64,000 nt of DNA from Calditrichia bacterium (GCA_020635015.1 JACKAP010000004.1:62001-126000); one strand, 5' to 3'. Shown: positions 53,298 to 62,503, numbered from the stretch's first letter. Program-made: numbers and translations. Notes: generated from the sequence alone by a model not told the origin.

Positions 53298-53414
53298 ATC
53301 CTGGATGCTGGATGCTGGATATTTGCTCGCTGTCGCTCGCGATGTTAGTTCGCTACGCTCACGATATTTGCTCACTTCGTTCGCGATGTTTGCTCGCTGT
53401 CGCTCGCGATGTTG
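53297..53414 (+). repeat. GATGCTG repeat merging into GC-hairpin array 3 (four units)
   Basis: Bases 53297-53320 (GATCCTGGATGCTGGATGCT) are a one-sided copy of the GATGCTG family. It runs without a break into GATATTT and four hairpin units (53318-53414), with arms GCTCGC/GCTCGC, GTTCGC/GCTCAC, GCTCAC/GTTCGC and GCTCGC/GCTCGC. The two repeat families are fused by a shared GGAT. Confidence 0.85.
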
Positions 53415-53735
53415 ACTACAGATGATAAGTTCTTGCAATTATTCCCCGCATTTTCAAGGCGGGGACAGATTGGCGAAGCGTCCAGCAAGCCAATCAGGGG
53501 CGGTTGCCCCCCAGTTTCGTTCTGCGCTCCACGCCCTCCGCATTCGGTTCACTCCGCATTCCGAAATCCGCATTCCGCATTTGACTTCGCGGTCCCAAAT
53601 GCTTACCTTCAGTGCCGGATAAAACCGGAAAAAATTGCTGCAGCAAATTTATCCCGATATTGCAATTCCCGCACCTGCCGTATAAATTTGGCCGCGTCCG
53701 AAGACCGTCAATTTTAAAAACAAGGAGTGTTCGCA
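53415..53735. other. Remaining gap before dnaE; fragments of GCATTCCG repeats, no gene seen
   Basis: About 320 bp without a convincing gene. GCATTCCGAAATCCGCATTC (53559-53578) is related to the fragment near 1000-1060. A ribosome binding site AAGGAG at 53722-53727 belongs to dnaE. Confidence 0.55.
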
Positions 53736-56700
53736 GTGTCATACGTCCACCTGCATAATCATACCGAATATAGCCTGCTGGATGGGGCCAACAAGATCAA
53801 GAAGATGGTTGCCAAAGCCGTGGAATACCAGATGCCGGCCCTGGCGATCACCGATCACGGCAATATGTTCGGCGCGCTGGAGTTTTACAAGGCGTGCAAG
53901 AGTGCAGGGATCAAACCGATCATCGGGATGGAAGCCTACATGGCCCCCGGCGCGCGCACAGACCGGAAGGCCACCGGGGTCAACGGCCGTACCGCCTATC
54001 ACCTGGTGCTGCTGGCCAAGAACAACCGCGGCTACCAGAATCTGATGAAGCTCTCCAGCACCGCCTTTATCGACGGCTTCTATTATAAGCCGCGGATCGA
54101 CTGGGAATCGCTGAAGCAGCACAGCGAAGGCTTGATCGTGCTTTCCGCCTGCATGAGCGGCGAGATTTTCTCTCATCTCGACAGCGGCGATAAGCAGGGC
54201 GCCATCAAAGTGGTGGACCGCTACCGGGAAGTGTTCGGCGATGATTACTACCTGGAGATCCAGGATCATCACATTCCCCAGGAAAGGGGTTATGACAACA
54301 TCTACAAGCTGGCAAAAGAGATGGGCGTGCCGGTGGTGGCTACTAATGATGTGCACTACCTGGAAAAAGGACATCACGATTCCCATGACGTGCTGATCTG
54401 CATCAATTCCGGGAAAACCGTCAACGATCCCAAGCGGATGCGCTACGGCACCACCGAATTGTATTTGAAGAATATCGACGAAATGTTCAAGATCTTCCCG
54501 GATAAGACCGACGCGCTGGAACGCACCCTGGAGATTGCCGAGAAGATCAACCTGGATATCGAGTTAGGGGTGCACAAACTGCCCCAGTTCCCTCTGCCGG
54601 AGGAAGACCAGGCGCTTACCCTGGACGACTATCTGGAGAAGCTGAGCTTTCAGGGCGCCAAACGCCACTACGGCGAACTGAACGATGCCCTGGTGGAGCG
54701 CCTGAAGTATGAGGTGGCGGTGATCCGCAAGACCGGCTTTGCCGGCTACTTCCTGATTGTGCAGGACTTCATCAACTACGCCCGTTCCCAGGGAATTCCG
54801 GTGGGGTTGGGGCGGGGCTCCGCCGCCGGCAGCCTGGTGGCCTACGCTCTGGGGATCACCAACGTGGATCCGATCCGCTACGATCTGCTGTTCGAGCGTT
54901 TCCTCAATCCCGAGCGGGTGACCATGCCGGATATCGACATCGATTTCTGCTTCGAGCGCCGGGAAGAGGTGATCGAATACGTGCGGCGCAAGTACGGGGA
55001 AGCCAACGTGGCCCAGATCATCACCTTCGGCACCATGGCTTCCAAGGGGGTGATCAAGGATGTGGCCCGGGTGCTGGAGATCGATTATGCCGATGCCGAC
55101 CGCATCTCGAAAGCGATCCCGGTGCACCAGGGCAAGCCGCTGAAACTGGAGGAGGCCTTTAAGGCGATCCCGGAATTGGTGGAGATCGCCAAAAACGGCA
55201 ATCCCCGCTACCAGGAGCTGATCCGCCATGCCAAGGTGCTGGAAGGGCTCTCCCGCCATGCCTCGGTGCATGCCGCCGGGATCATCATCGCTCCGGACGA
55301 TATTACCAACTTTGTGCCCCTCTACCAGACCGAAGATCAGAACAAGAACAAGGTGGTCACCACCCAGTTTACCATGGGGGGCTGCGAGGAGATCGGGCTG
55401 CTGAAGATGGACTTCCTGGGCCTGCGCACCCTGACGGTGATCAGCAAGTGCGTGGAGATGGTGGCGAAAAGCGGCACGGCGATCGACATCGACAAGATCC
55501 CCCTGGACGATCCCGCCACCTACGAGATCTTTTGCGACGGCAATACCGTGGGGATCTTCCAGTTCGAGAGCAAGGGGATGCAGGAATATCTCCGCAAGCT
55601 GCAGCCCAACCGCATCGAGGACCTGATCGCCATGAACGCCCTCTACCGGCCCGGCCCGATGGAGAATATCGACACCTACATCGACCGCAAGTTCGGGCGG
55701 CAACCGATCGAATATCTCCATCCCCTGCTGGCCCCGATCCTGAAGGAGACTTATGGGATCATCGTCTACCAGGAGCAGGTGATGCGCATCGCGGCGGACC
55801 TGGGCGGCTTCAGCCTCGGAAAAGCGGATATTCTCCGCCGGGCCATGGGGAAGAAGAAGAAAGACATCATGGCCAGGATGGAGGTGGAGTTCATCGAGGG
55901 CTGCGCCAAAAAGAACATCGACAAGAAGACCGCCAAGGCCATCTATGAATTGATCTTCAAATTCGCCAGCTACGGCTTCAATAAGTCGCACTCCGCTGCC
56001 TATTCGATCCTGGCCTACCAGACGGCCTACCTCAAGCGCCATCATCCGGCGGAGTTTATGGCCGCCACCCTTACCTCGGAAATCAACGACCCCAAGCGGA
56101 TTATTGTGCTGATCGAGGCTTGCAAGAAGATGGGGCTGGAGGTGGTCCCGCCGGACATCAACTATTCCGGGGCGCAGTTCGAAGTGCCGGAGCCGGGCAA
56201 GATCAGCTTCGGGCTGACCGCCATCAAGGGGGTAGGGAAGGGGGCGATCCAGAATATTCTGGAAGCGCGGGCGCGCTGCGAGCCCTTCAGCGACCTCTAC
56301 AAATTTTTGCAGGAGGTGGATCTGCGCGCCGTCAATAAAAAGGTGCTGGAAGCGCTGATCCAGGCCGGGGCGCTGGATTCCGTGGAGGGGGCCCGGGCGC
56401 AGAAGTTTGCCGCCATCGAAACCGCAGTCTCCTTCGCCCAGAAGTTCCAGGAGCAGGAGAAGAATAAATCGCAGATCAGCCTGTTCGAGATGATGGCCGG
56501 ACCGGACAGCAACGGCAGCGATGAACTGGTGCAATATCCCCCGCTGCCCAATATCGATGAATGGCCCCTGCAGGAGCGCTTGAACCGGGAAAAGGATCTG
56601 CTCGGCTTCTACATCAGCGGCCACCCGATCGATAAATACAGCAATGAGATCGGCCTGTTCTCCAATCTCGACTGGGAGAATCCCGACACCTACCGCCCCG

Positions 56701-57203
56701 GCGCCATCGTGAAGACAGCCGCGATGATCAGCAACCTGAAGCGCCATATGGACCGCAAGGGGCGATTCATGGCCTTCGTGACCTTCGAGGATAAGTTCAA
56801 CAGTTTTGAAGGGATTGTTTTTGCCGGGATCTACGAAAAATTCAGCCAATATCTCGATACCGGCAATATTGTATTCGTGCAGGGCAAGGTGGACGACCAG
56901 GGTGACAATACCTTCAAGATGCTTTGCGATGAGATCATCCCGATGAGTGAATCGCGCAACCGCATGGCCGACTCGGTGAAGCTGCGGGTGGATACCGGGA
57001 GTATTTCGATTGATAAGATCGACCGGCTGCATCAGGTGATCCGCGAGCATCCCGGCTCGGTGCCGCTGAAGTTCGAGGTGCACACCGAAGGCAACGGCGC
57101 CGGCCTGCTGCTGAAGTCGCGCCGTTTTAAGGTGCTGCTGACGGATGAATTCCTGAAAGAAGTGGAGGGGATATTGGGGAAAAACGGGGTGATGCTGGAA
57201 TAA
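53736..57203 (+). CDS. dnaE: DNA polymerase III alpha subunit
   Basis: Replicative polymerase, 1155 residues. Order: PHP domain (YVHLHNHTEYSLLDGANKI), palm with MPDIDIDFCFERREEVI containing the catalytic aspartates, GLGRGSAAGSLVAYALGI, FLGLRTLTVI in the thumb/fingers region, the HhH segment, and a C-terminal OB-fold (MAFVTFEDKFNSFEGIVF). AAGGAG at 53722-53727 fits GTG 53736 at eight bases; an earlier GTG at 53727 overlaps the Shine-Dalgarno itself. A long antisense open frame over this gene is a coding shadow. Confidence 0.97.
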   Translation: MSYVHLHNHTEYSLLDGANKIKKMVAKAVEYQMPALAITDHGNMFGALEFYKACKSAGIKPIIGMEAYMAPGARTDRKATGVNGRTAYHLVLLAKNNRGYQNLMKLSSTAFIDGFYYKPRIDWESLKQHSEGLIVLSACMSGEIFSHLDSGDKQGAIKVVDRYREVFGDDYYLEIQDHHIPQERGYDNIYKLAKEMGVPVVATNDVHYLEKGHHDSHDVLICINSGKTVNDPKRMRYGTTELYLKNIDEMFKIFPDKTDALERTLEIAEKINLDIELGVHKLPQFPLPEEDQALTLDDYLEKLSFQGAKRHYGELNDALVERLKYEVAVIRKTGFAGYFLIVQDFINYARSQGIPVGLGRGSAAGSLVAYALGITNVDPIRYDLLFERFLNPERVTMPDIDIDFCFERREEVIEYVRRKYGEANVAQIITFGTMASKGVIKDVARVLEIDYADADRISKAIPVHQGKPLKLEEAFKAIPELVEIAKNGNPRYQELIRHAKVLEGLSRHASVHAAGIIIAPDDITNFVPLYQTEDQNKNKVVTTQFTMGGCEEIGLLKMDFLGLRTLTVISKCVEMVAKSGTAIDIDKIPLDDPATYEIFCDGNTVGIFQFESKGMQEYLRKLQPNRIEDLIAMNALYRPGPMENIDTYIDRKFGRQPIEYLHPLLAPILKETYGIIVYQEQVMRIAADLGGFSLGKADILRRAMGKKKKDIMARMEVEFIEGCAKKNIDKKTAKAIYELIFKFASYGFNKSHSAAYSILAYQTAYLKRHHPAEFMAATLTSEINDPKRIIVLIEACKKMGLEVVPPDINYSGAQFEVPEPGKISFGLTAIKGVGKGAIQNILEARARCEPFSDLYKFLQEVDLRAVNKKVLEALIQAGALDSVEGARAQKFAAIETAVSFAQKFQEQEKNKSQISLFEMMAGPDSNGSDELVQYPPLPNIDEWPLQERLNREKDLLGFYISGHPIDKYSNEIGLFSNLDWENPDTYRPGAIVKTAAMISNLKRHMDRKGRFMAFVTFEDKFNSFEGIVFAGIYEKFSQYLDTGNIVFVQGKVDDQGDNTFKMLCDEIIPMSESRNRMADSVKLRVDTGSISIDKIDRLHQVIREHPGSVPLKFEVHTEGNGAGLLLKSRRFKVLLTDEFLKEVEGILGKNGVMLE

Positions 57204-57205
57204 GA

Positions 57206-57290
57206 TGATGGGTTAATGAGTTAATGGGTTGATGGGTAAAGACTTGTTCGACGCTTCGCGTCGAATGCAATTCGTGACGCTTTGCGTCAC
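57206..57290. repeat. One-sided AATGGGTTGATGGG repeat followed by two hairpins
   Basis: The repeat starts 2 bp after the dnaE stop (ATGATGGGTTAATGAG...). Two perfect hairpins follow: TTCGACGC-TTC-GCGTCGAA (57247-57265) and GTGACGC-TTT-GCGTCAC (57274-57290). Their TTC/TTT loops are those used in the GC-hairpin arrays. Confidence 0.8.
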
Positions 57291-57313
57291 ATCAACGGAA
57301 AGCTTGATTCACA

Positions 57314-57787
57314 GTGAAAGCAGTGATACAACGAGTATCCGAAGCCAGCGTGACGGTGGATGGCGTGGTTACCGGGGAAATTGGCCCGGGACTGGTGATC
57401 CTGCTGGGCGTGACCCATGGCGACGAAACGGCCGATGCAGATTATCTGGTGGATAAAATCATTAATTTGCGTATATTTAACGACGCGGAAGGCAAGATGA
57501 ACCGCAGCCTGGGCGATGCCGGGGGAAAGCTGCTGGTCGTTTCCCAGTTTACTTTATACGGCAATACCCGCAAGGGCCGCCGACCCAGCTTTATCGAGGC
57601 CGCTGCGCCGGAACTGGCGGAGCAGTTGTACGACTATTTTATCCGGCAGGCGAAAGCGAAAGGCGTGGGGGTGGAGAAAGGTGTTTTTGGGGCGATGATG
57701 ACGGTGAAAATTTTCAATGACGGCCCGGTAACGATCATCATTGACAGTGGTGAACGCCATGCTTCGCGTAATAGCGCCGGCGGATGA
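57314..57787 (+). CDS. dtd: D-aminoacyl-tRNA deacylase
   Basis: Hydrolyses D-aminoacyl-tRNAs. The 157-residue protein has the family-specific SQFTLYGNTRKGRRPSF and GVEKGVFGAMM, and the conserved NDGPVTIIID with the cis-Pro motif. It starts with GTG 57314, a few bases after the repeat block; no strong Shine-Dalgarno is present. The extra C-terminal residues after IIDS (about 12) are unremarkable. Confidence 0.93.
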   Translation: MKAVIQRVSEASVTVDGVVTGEIGPGLVILLGVTHGDETADADYLVDKIINLRIFNDAEGKMNRSLGDAGGKLLVVSQFTLYGNTRKGRRPSFIEAAAPELAEQLYDYFIRQAKAKGVGVEKGVFGAMMTVKIFNDGPVTIIIDSGERHASRNSAGG

Positions 57788-57822
57788 AACAGGACTTATA
57801 CGATATTGAATAATATATAATG

Positions 57823-57890
57823 AGCCACAGAGCCACAGAGAATGAATGAATAATTTATAAAAACTCTGTGACCTCTGTGTCTCTGTGGCA
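57823..57890. repeat. Inverted short-period repeat, CCACAGAG family
   Basis: The left arm AGCCACAGAGCCACAGAG (57823-57840) and right arm CTCTGTGACCTCTGTGTC plus TCTGTGGCA (57864-57890) are complementary, flanking 23 bp of AT-rich sequence. Confidence 0.82.
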
Positions 57891-57949
57891 ACATAAGATT
57901 AGGCGTGCATTATAACATTGCGGTTGATTATATAAAAGACGGAAACCGA

Positions 57950-58777
57950 ATGAACTTCTTTCACACGATGATCGAGAAACTGCGGGATCTGGAAATTCCC
58001 GAACGCTACCGGCAACTGGTATGGTGGCAGAAGTCCCTGGTTTGGCTGGTAAGTCTGGTACTGTTGGTCCTGTTCATGGATTATCTGGTGATGCCCTGGT
58101 ATACCCGCCTGGGCGAGGAATACCAACTGCCGGATGTGACGGTGAAGCAGATCAGCCAGGCGCAGGATATTCTGCGGGAGGAGGGATTTAAGCCGATCGT
58201 ACAGGATTCGGCCTATGATTCGGACTATGCCCCCGGTGTGGTGCTGCGCCAGAATCCTGAACCTTTCACCACGGTCAAAAAAGGCCGGCGGGTTTACCTG
58301 GTGGTCAGCAGCGGCGAGAAGCCGATATACATGCCGGACCTCATCCGGGAGAGCCTGACCAATGCGGAACTGCGTCTGAAAGAGATGGGGCTGGTGCTGA
58401 ATCACAAATACCTGGAATTTTCCGAAGCCATTCCCTATCCCGGGGTAGTGATCCGCCAATCCGTGCCGCCGGGCGATCTGGTGCGGGCGGGGAAAGGCGT
58501 TAATTTAACCGTCAGTCTGGGTCCCCCGCCGGATTCTCAGGAGGTCCCCCGGCTGGTGGGCAAGAGCCTGGAGCAGGCCCTGAAGGAGCTGGAAGCGGTG
58601 GGCATACCCCGCGACAGCATCGCGGTGCGGGAATCCTACAAACCCAATCTGGTGCCCTTCACGGTCATCGCGCAGTCGGTTCCGGAGAGCACCCCTTCCA
58701 TCGATGTGGGGCGGATTGAATTGACGATCAGCACCGATGAACTCTCCCGGCGCGGGCAGGGTGGCGCTAATGAGTAA
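57950..58777 (+). CDS. Membrane-anchored protein with three PASTA domains
   Basis: The 275-residue protein has a cytoplasmic N-terminus, one membrane span (about residues 28-45, SLVWLVSLVLLVLFMDYLVM), and three PASTA-like repeats: YQLPDVTVKQISQAQDILRE, YMPDLIRESLTNAELRLKEM and VPRLVGKSLEQALKELEAVG. PASTA domains bind peptidoglycan fragments or beta-lactams; here they lack a kinase or PBP partner domain. ATG 57950 was chosen; a GTG at 57905 would add a leader that crosses no obvious signal. The end overlaps rpe by 8 bp. Confidence 0.85.
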   Translation: MNFFHTMIEKLRDLEIPERYRQLVWWQKSLVWLVSLVLLVLFMDYLVMPWYTRLGEEYQLPDVTVKQISQAQDILREEGFKPIVQDSAYDSDYAPGVVLRQNPEPFTTVKKGRRVYLVVSSGEKPIYMPDLIRESLTNAELRLKEMGLVLNHKYLEFSEAIPYPGVVIRQSVPPGDLVRAGKGVNLTVSLGPPPDSQEVPRLVGKSLEQALKELEAVGIPRDSIAVRESYKPNLVPFTVIAQSVPESTPSIDVGRIELTISTDELSRRGQGGANE

Positions 58778-59462
58778 TTTCCTGCTGCTGCCTTCGATCC
58801 TCGCTGCCGATCACGGCCAATTCATCGCCGAGATGGCTACGGTCGATCTGCCGGCGGTCGAATACCTCCATGTGGATGTAATGGACGGTCATTTTGTGCC
58901 CAATATTACTTTCGGTCCGAAGGTGGTCGCCTCCCTGAAGGCGCATACCCGCTTTAAGCTCGACTGCCATTTGATGATCGAAAAAGTGGATGATTACATC
59001 CCGGCTTTTGCCGCGGCCGGCGCGGATATCATCACCATCCATGCGGAAGCCACCCACCATCTCCAGCGCAGCCTGGCGCTGATTCGCGAAAAGGGGGCAA
59101 AAGCCGGCGTGGCCATCAATCCGGCTACTTCCCTGGAGAGCATCCGCTGGGTGCTGGAGGATATCGACCTGGTGTTGATCATGAGCGTCAACCCCGGTTT
59201 TGGGGGACAGGCGTTTATTCCCGCCGCCCTGGAGAAGATCCGCGTTCTGGCAGAACAGCGCCGGAAGGAGAACCGGCATTTTATTATCGAAGTAGATGGA
59301 GGCATCGATGCGCGCACCGCTCCCCAGGCGTATGCCTCCGGCGCCGAATTCCTGGTCGCCGGCAGTGCGATCTTCGGAAAAAAAGATCGCCGGGCTGCCA
59401 TTGCAAAACTCCATCAGGCGGTAGAAACGGAGAGACAGAAGCTTCAGTCGCTGTACACTTGA
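58770..59462 (+). CDS. rpe: Ribulose-phosphate 3-epimerase
   Basis: Interconverts ribulose-5-phosphate and xylulose-5-phosphate. The 230-residue TIM barrel has LPSILAADHGQF, VDVMDGHFVPNITFGP (metal His/Asp), CHLMIE, MSVNPGFGGQAFIP, and VDGGIDARTAPQA, all standard. ATG 58770 lies inside the end of the PASTA gene (TAATGAGTAA), so the two are translationally coupled. An upstream start at 58737 would deepen the overlap and is unnecessary. Confidence 0.95.
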   Translation: MSNFLLLPSILAADHGQFIAEMATVDLPAVEYLHVDVMDGHFVPNITFGPKVVASLKAHTRFKLDCHLMIEKVDDYIPAFAAAGADIITIHAEATHHLQRSLALIREKGAKAGVAINPATSLESIRWVLEDIDLVLIMSVNPGFGGQAFIPAALEKIRVLAEQRRKENRHFIIEVDGGIDARTAPQAYASGAEFLVAGSAIFGKKDRRAAIAKLHQAVETERQKLQSLYT

Positions 59463-59478
59463 TGTCCCGCTTTGTACT

Positions 59479-59543
59479 CCGGGAGTAGCTCAGTGGCAGT
59501 AGCAGTGGCAGGAAGTTGACTGCCACTGCCACTGCTACTGCCA
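59479..59543 (+). repeat. tRNA-Gly-like 5' fragment joined to a CAGTGGCAGT inverted repeat
   Basis: CGGGAGTAGCTCAGTGG (59480-59496) matches the acceptor/D-arm start of many bacterial tRNA-Gly genes but nothing of the remainder follows. Instead the sequence continues into CAGTGGCAGTAGCAGTGGCA (59491-59510), a loop GAAGTTGA, and the complementary arm TGCCACTGCCACTGCTACTG (59521-59540). Confidence 0.7.
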
Positions 59544-59615
59544 TTTGAATAACCCGGTGTCAAAGATGATCGGACAGAACTTGACCCCACAACGCCCCGG
59601 GAGACCTGACCACCC

Positions 59616-62390
59616 ATGCCTTTTCAGCGCGAATACCGACAGATCAGCGAATGGATCCGCCACTGGTCTAAACAGGAGAGCATCTGGATCCATATCTGCA
59701 GCGAGGATCCCGGCGCCCGAAAACGCTTGCTCGCCCTGCTGGGTAAAAAATTGTTTACGCCCTTTTCAGAATATTTTCAGTATGATTTCCACCATTTCCC
59801 TTTTCACGACTGGCGCCATGTCCGGGAACTGCTCCGCCATATCCTGCAGCATCACGAAGCGGACTTCCAATCTTATCTGCAGCAATTTCCGATTCATCTG
59901 GAGGGAACGATCCGCCAGGCGCTGCACCCCGATGACGCGCCGGCTGGCGAAACCCGTGCCGATGATCGCTGGGAATTGCATTTCCTGAACGAATTCATGC
60001 GGTACCGGGCCGGACGCCAGCCGCAACTGGTGTTGTTGGACGGTTTTTTTGAGGGAGCGGGGGAACCGCGGCAACAATTGCAAAGCATCCTGGGAGCGCT
60101 AAAGGACTTTCCGGTATGTTTCGTTTCCAGTGGCCCGCGGGAATTTCGCGGTGCGGGCACCATCGCCAATTTTCACCAGATTGCGCTCGGCAAACGCTCG
60201 GTGCGGGAAACCGAGCAACTGGTGGCAAAGGTGTTGGACACCGACCCCATCGCCACCCGCCTGATCACCAATCAGCTTTATGTTAAATCGGCCGGGCAGG
60301 CGCAGTTTATCCGCTTCATGCTGGAAGCCTTTTACCGCCCCCTGCTGGAGAATGCCGGCAGCGATGTGGTCGGTGAACTGGACCTCCAGCGTAAGCGGGT
60401 CAGCGGCGAGTTGCCGGATATTTTTCAAGCATTGTGTGATCAATTGCCCGCGAGCCTTTCCGACCTGCTGGCCTTCCTCAGCCGGCTGGACGATCCCTTC
60501 CCGAAGTCCCTGCTGCTGACCCTGCTCAAACCGTTGGGATTCGGGAAAAAAGCCTATCAGGCGTGGCTGGATAAAGGGTTGATGGATGAGGTGCGCTGGC
60601 TGGGGGAAGATTTTGTGCAGATCAGCTGGCAGCCCTGGAAGGCGTTCCTGCGCCAGCATACCTCGATCGAACGAATGCGCACGGTGCTGGAGATCCTAAA
60701 ATCCCGGCTCGGGCGCCGGCCGCAGCAGTTTCCCCTGGAACTCTCCAGCCATTTCTTCGAGGCCGGGGATCATGAGACGGCGCTCACCCTGGCTTTCCAG
60801 GAGGCCCAGGACTTTGAGCGCTTTGGAGAAGGCCGCCGGGCGTTGGAACGCTATGCCTTTTTGCGGCGCAACCTGTTTCGCTTTCCCAGTAGGGAAATAG
60901 CGCTGGCTGCGGTGCTGAAAAAAATGGGCCTGCTGCAGAAGCAACTGGGATTATACGAAAACGCTTTTGAATCCTTCCGGGAACTGCGCGAGAGCCTGAA
61001 GCGCAGCCAGCGGGAGGAGTGGATCACCGTCAGCCTGGAGATGGCCGATGCGCTGTTCCAGATGGATGCCCTTTCCGAGGCGCTCTACCAGATCAAAGAG
61101 ATCAAGATCAAGGATTCGGTATCATCATACGCCTATGCCTTTTCCAATATCCTGATGGGGGAGCTGGAGCAAAATTTTGGCCATGCCCGCTACGCTTTAC
61201 GTTATTACGAGAAAGCGCTGGCCATCCTCCCCCGGGTGCAGGATGAGCGGCTGATGATGCGCCTCTATGCCATCCTGAAACAAATTTACAGCGGGGCGAA
61301 TGATCTGGACAAATATATCTCCCTGATCGTGCAGATCAATCAGTTGCTGCCGGACACCTCTTCGTTCAAGCCGGAGATTCAACTGGAGCTGATCAAGTGT
61401 TATGTGCACCGGAATGACTTCGCGGCGGCGCTGCCCCATGCCGTCGCCGCCTTCCGGCATTCGCGAACGGTTTTTACCCCGCGTATTGCCGCCCGGGTTC
61501 GGCTTTACCTGGCAGAGATCTACGGCTATTTCGGCAAATGGTATCTCTCCCGCAGCTACCTGCGCAGGATCTGCCAAACCCCGGTGCTGCTGGCCCATCC
61601 GCGTTTTCAGGTACAGGTGATGACCACCCTGGGAATCGTAGAAAAAGAGCTGGGACATTACGGGGCGGCGCTGGAACTGCTGCAGCAAGCCCTGGACGTC
61701 TGCGAGCGCCAGCGGCTGGTCCGGGAAAAATACCAGATCCGGGTGCATTTGGGACATATTTATTTGCTGGTGCACGGCCTGATGCGGGCGCGGGATCATC
61801 TCAGCGAAACCCTGACCTGGGCGGAAGCCGCTCAGGATGAGGCGTTGATCATTCAGGCGTCGCTTTTCCTGGCCTCCTATGATTTGCTGCAGGAGCGGCT
61901 GGATTCAGCCCGGAACTACCTGCATAAGGCAAAGACCACCATCAACCTGCTGAACAATCCCTTTGACCGCCTGAATTATCTCTACTACGAGGTGCTGTAT
62001 TTTCTCAAGACCGGTGAGTTGGAAAAAGCCCGGACCACGGCGGAAATATGGGAAACCGATACCCGGGGGATTGTCAAATATGAGAACCTGGCCTACTGGC
62101 TTTCCGGCAAGGTGCTGCTGCAGCTTGGCAAGCTGGCCGCGGCAGAAAAGAAGCTGCTGGCCGCCTGGCAGCGCAGCCGGCAGTATCGCCTGCCTTATCT
62201 CACCTTTCAGGTCTCGCGCGACCTGGAGGCTCTGGCCCGGGCGGCGGATGATCCCAGGCGGGCGGAACGCTATCACCGCCAGGCCCGGGAAGCTTTTGGC
62301 CAGTTGATTGCCGGGGTCAATGACGAGATCCTGCAGCGGCAGATCGAGGAGTCGCGGGAGTATGAGGGTTTTTTGGGGCTGGAGGGGTGA
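59616..62390 (+). CDS. Large TPR protein with a degenerate STAND/AAA-like N-terminal region
   Basis: A 924-residue protein I cannot assign to a named family. The N-terminal ~240 residues look like an ATPase relic: IWIHICSEDPGARKRLLALL at the P-loop position but without GxxxxGK[ST], then QLVLLDGFF (Walker-B-like) and VCFVSSGPREF (sensor-like). Residues about 250-370 resemble the winged-helix part (LPASLSDLLAFLSRLDDPFP). From about 380 onward there are many TPR-type helix pairs (YENAFESFRELRESL, ALRYYEKALAILPRV, AALELLQQALDVCERQRLV). Overall this matches MalT/STAND-type regulators without a DNA-binding or effector domain. It may be a protein-interaction scaffold. Confidence 0.7.
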   Translation: MPFQREYRQISEWIRHWSKQESIWIHICSEDPGARKRLLALLGKKLFTPFSEYFQYDFHHFPFHDWRHVRELLRHILQHHEADFQSYLQQFPIHLEGTIRQALHPDDAPAGETRADDRWELHFLNEFMRYRAGRQPQLVLLDGFFEGAGEPRQQLQSILGALKDFPVCFVSSGPREFRGAGTIANFHQIALGKRSVRETEQLVAKVLDTDPIATRLITNQLYVKSAGQAQFIRFMLEAFYRPLLENAGSDVVGELDLQRKRVSGELPDIFQALCDQLPASLSDLLAFLSRLDDPFPKSLLLTLLKPLGFGKKAYQAWLDKGLMDEVRWLGEDFVQISWQPWKAFLRQHTSIERMRTVLEILKSRLGRRPQQFPLELSSHFFEAGDHETALTLAFQEAQDFERFGEGRRALERYAFLRRNLFRFPSREIALAAVLKKMGLLQKQLGLYENAFESFRELRESLKRSQREEWITVSLEMADALFQMDALSEALYQIKEIKIKDSVSSYAYAFSNILMGELEQNFGHARYALRYYEKALAILPRVQDERLMMRLYAILKQIYSGANDLDKYISLIVQINQLLPDTSSFKPEIQLELIKCYVHRNDFAAALPHAVAAFRHSRTVFTPRIAARVRLYLAEIYGYFGKWYLSRSYLRRICQTPVLLAHPRFQVQVMTTLGIVEKELGHYGAALELLQQALDVCERQRLVREKYQIRVHLGHIYLLVHGLMRARDHLSETLTWAEAAQDEALIIQASLFLASYDLLQERLDSARNYLHKAKTTINLLNNPFDRLNYLYYEVLYFLKTGELEKARTTAEIWETDTRGIVKYENLAYWLSGKVLLQLGKLAAAEKKLLAAWQRSRQYRLPYLTFQVSRDLEALARAADDPRRAERYHRQAREAFGQLIAGVNDEILQRQIEESREYEGFLGLEG

Positions 62391-62393
62391 GGG

Positions 62394-62489
62394 GACTCGC
62401 TTCGCTCGCGATGTTTGCGCTTCGCGCGATATTTGCTCACTTCGTTCGCGATGTTTGTTCGCTTCGCTCACGATGTTTGCCCTTCGGGC
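62394..62489 (+). repeat. GC-hairpin array 4 (five units)
   Basis: Unit arms/loops: CTCGC/TTC/GCTCG-type first unit, GCGC/TTC/GCGC, GCTCAC/TTC/GTTCGC, GTTCGC/TTC/GCTCAC, GCCC/TTC/GGGC. Linkers are GATGTTT or GATATTT. The array begins a few bases after the TPR gene stop. Confidence 0.85.
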
Positions 62490-62503
62490 GTCAGTGGGTT
62501 TTG

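Noticed and set aside
53415..53735. Possible small gene between the deacetylase and dnaE
   Set aside because: Open frames here are interrupted repeats and lack start signals; the only good ribosome binding site belongs to dnaE.
54564..57083. 839-residue minus-strand open frame over dnaE
   Set aside because: Antisense shadow: dnaE is unmistakable on the plus strand and the antisense product has no conserved motif.
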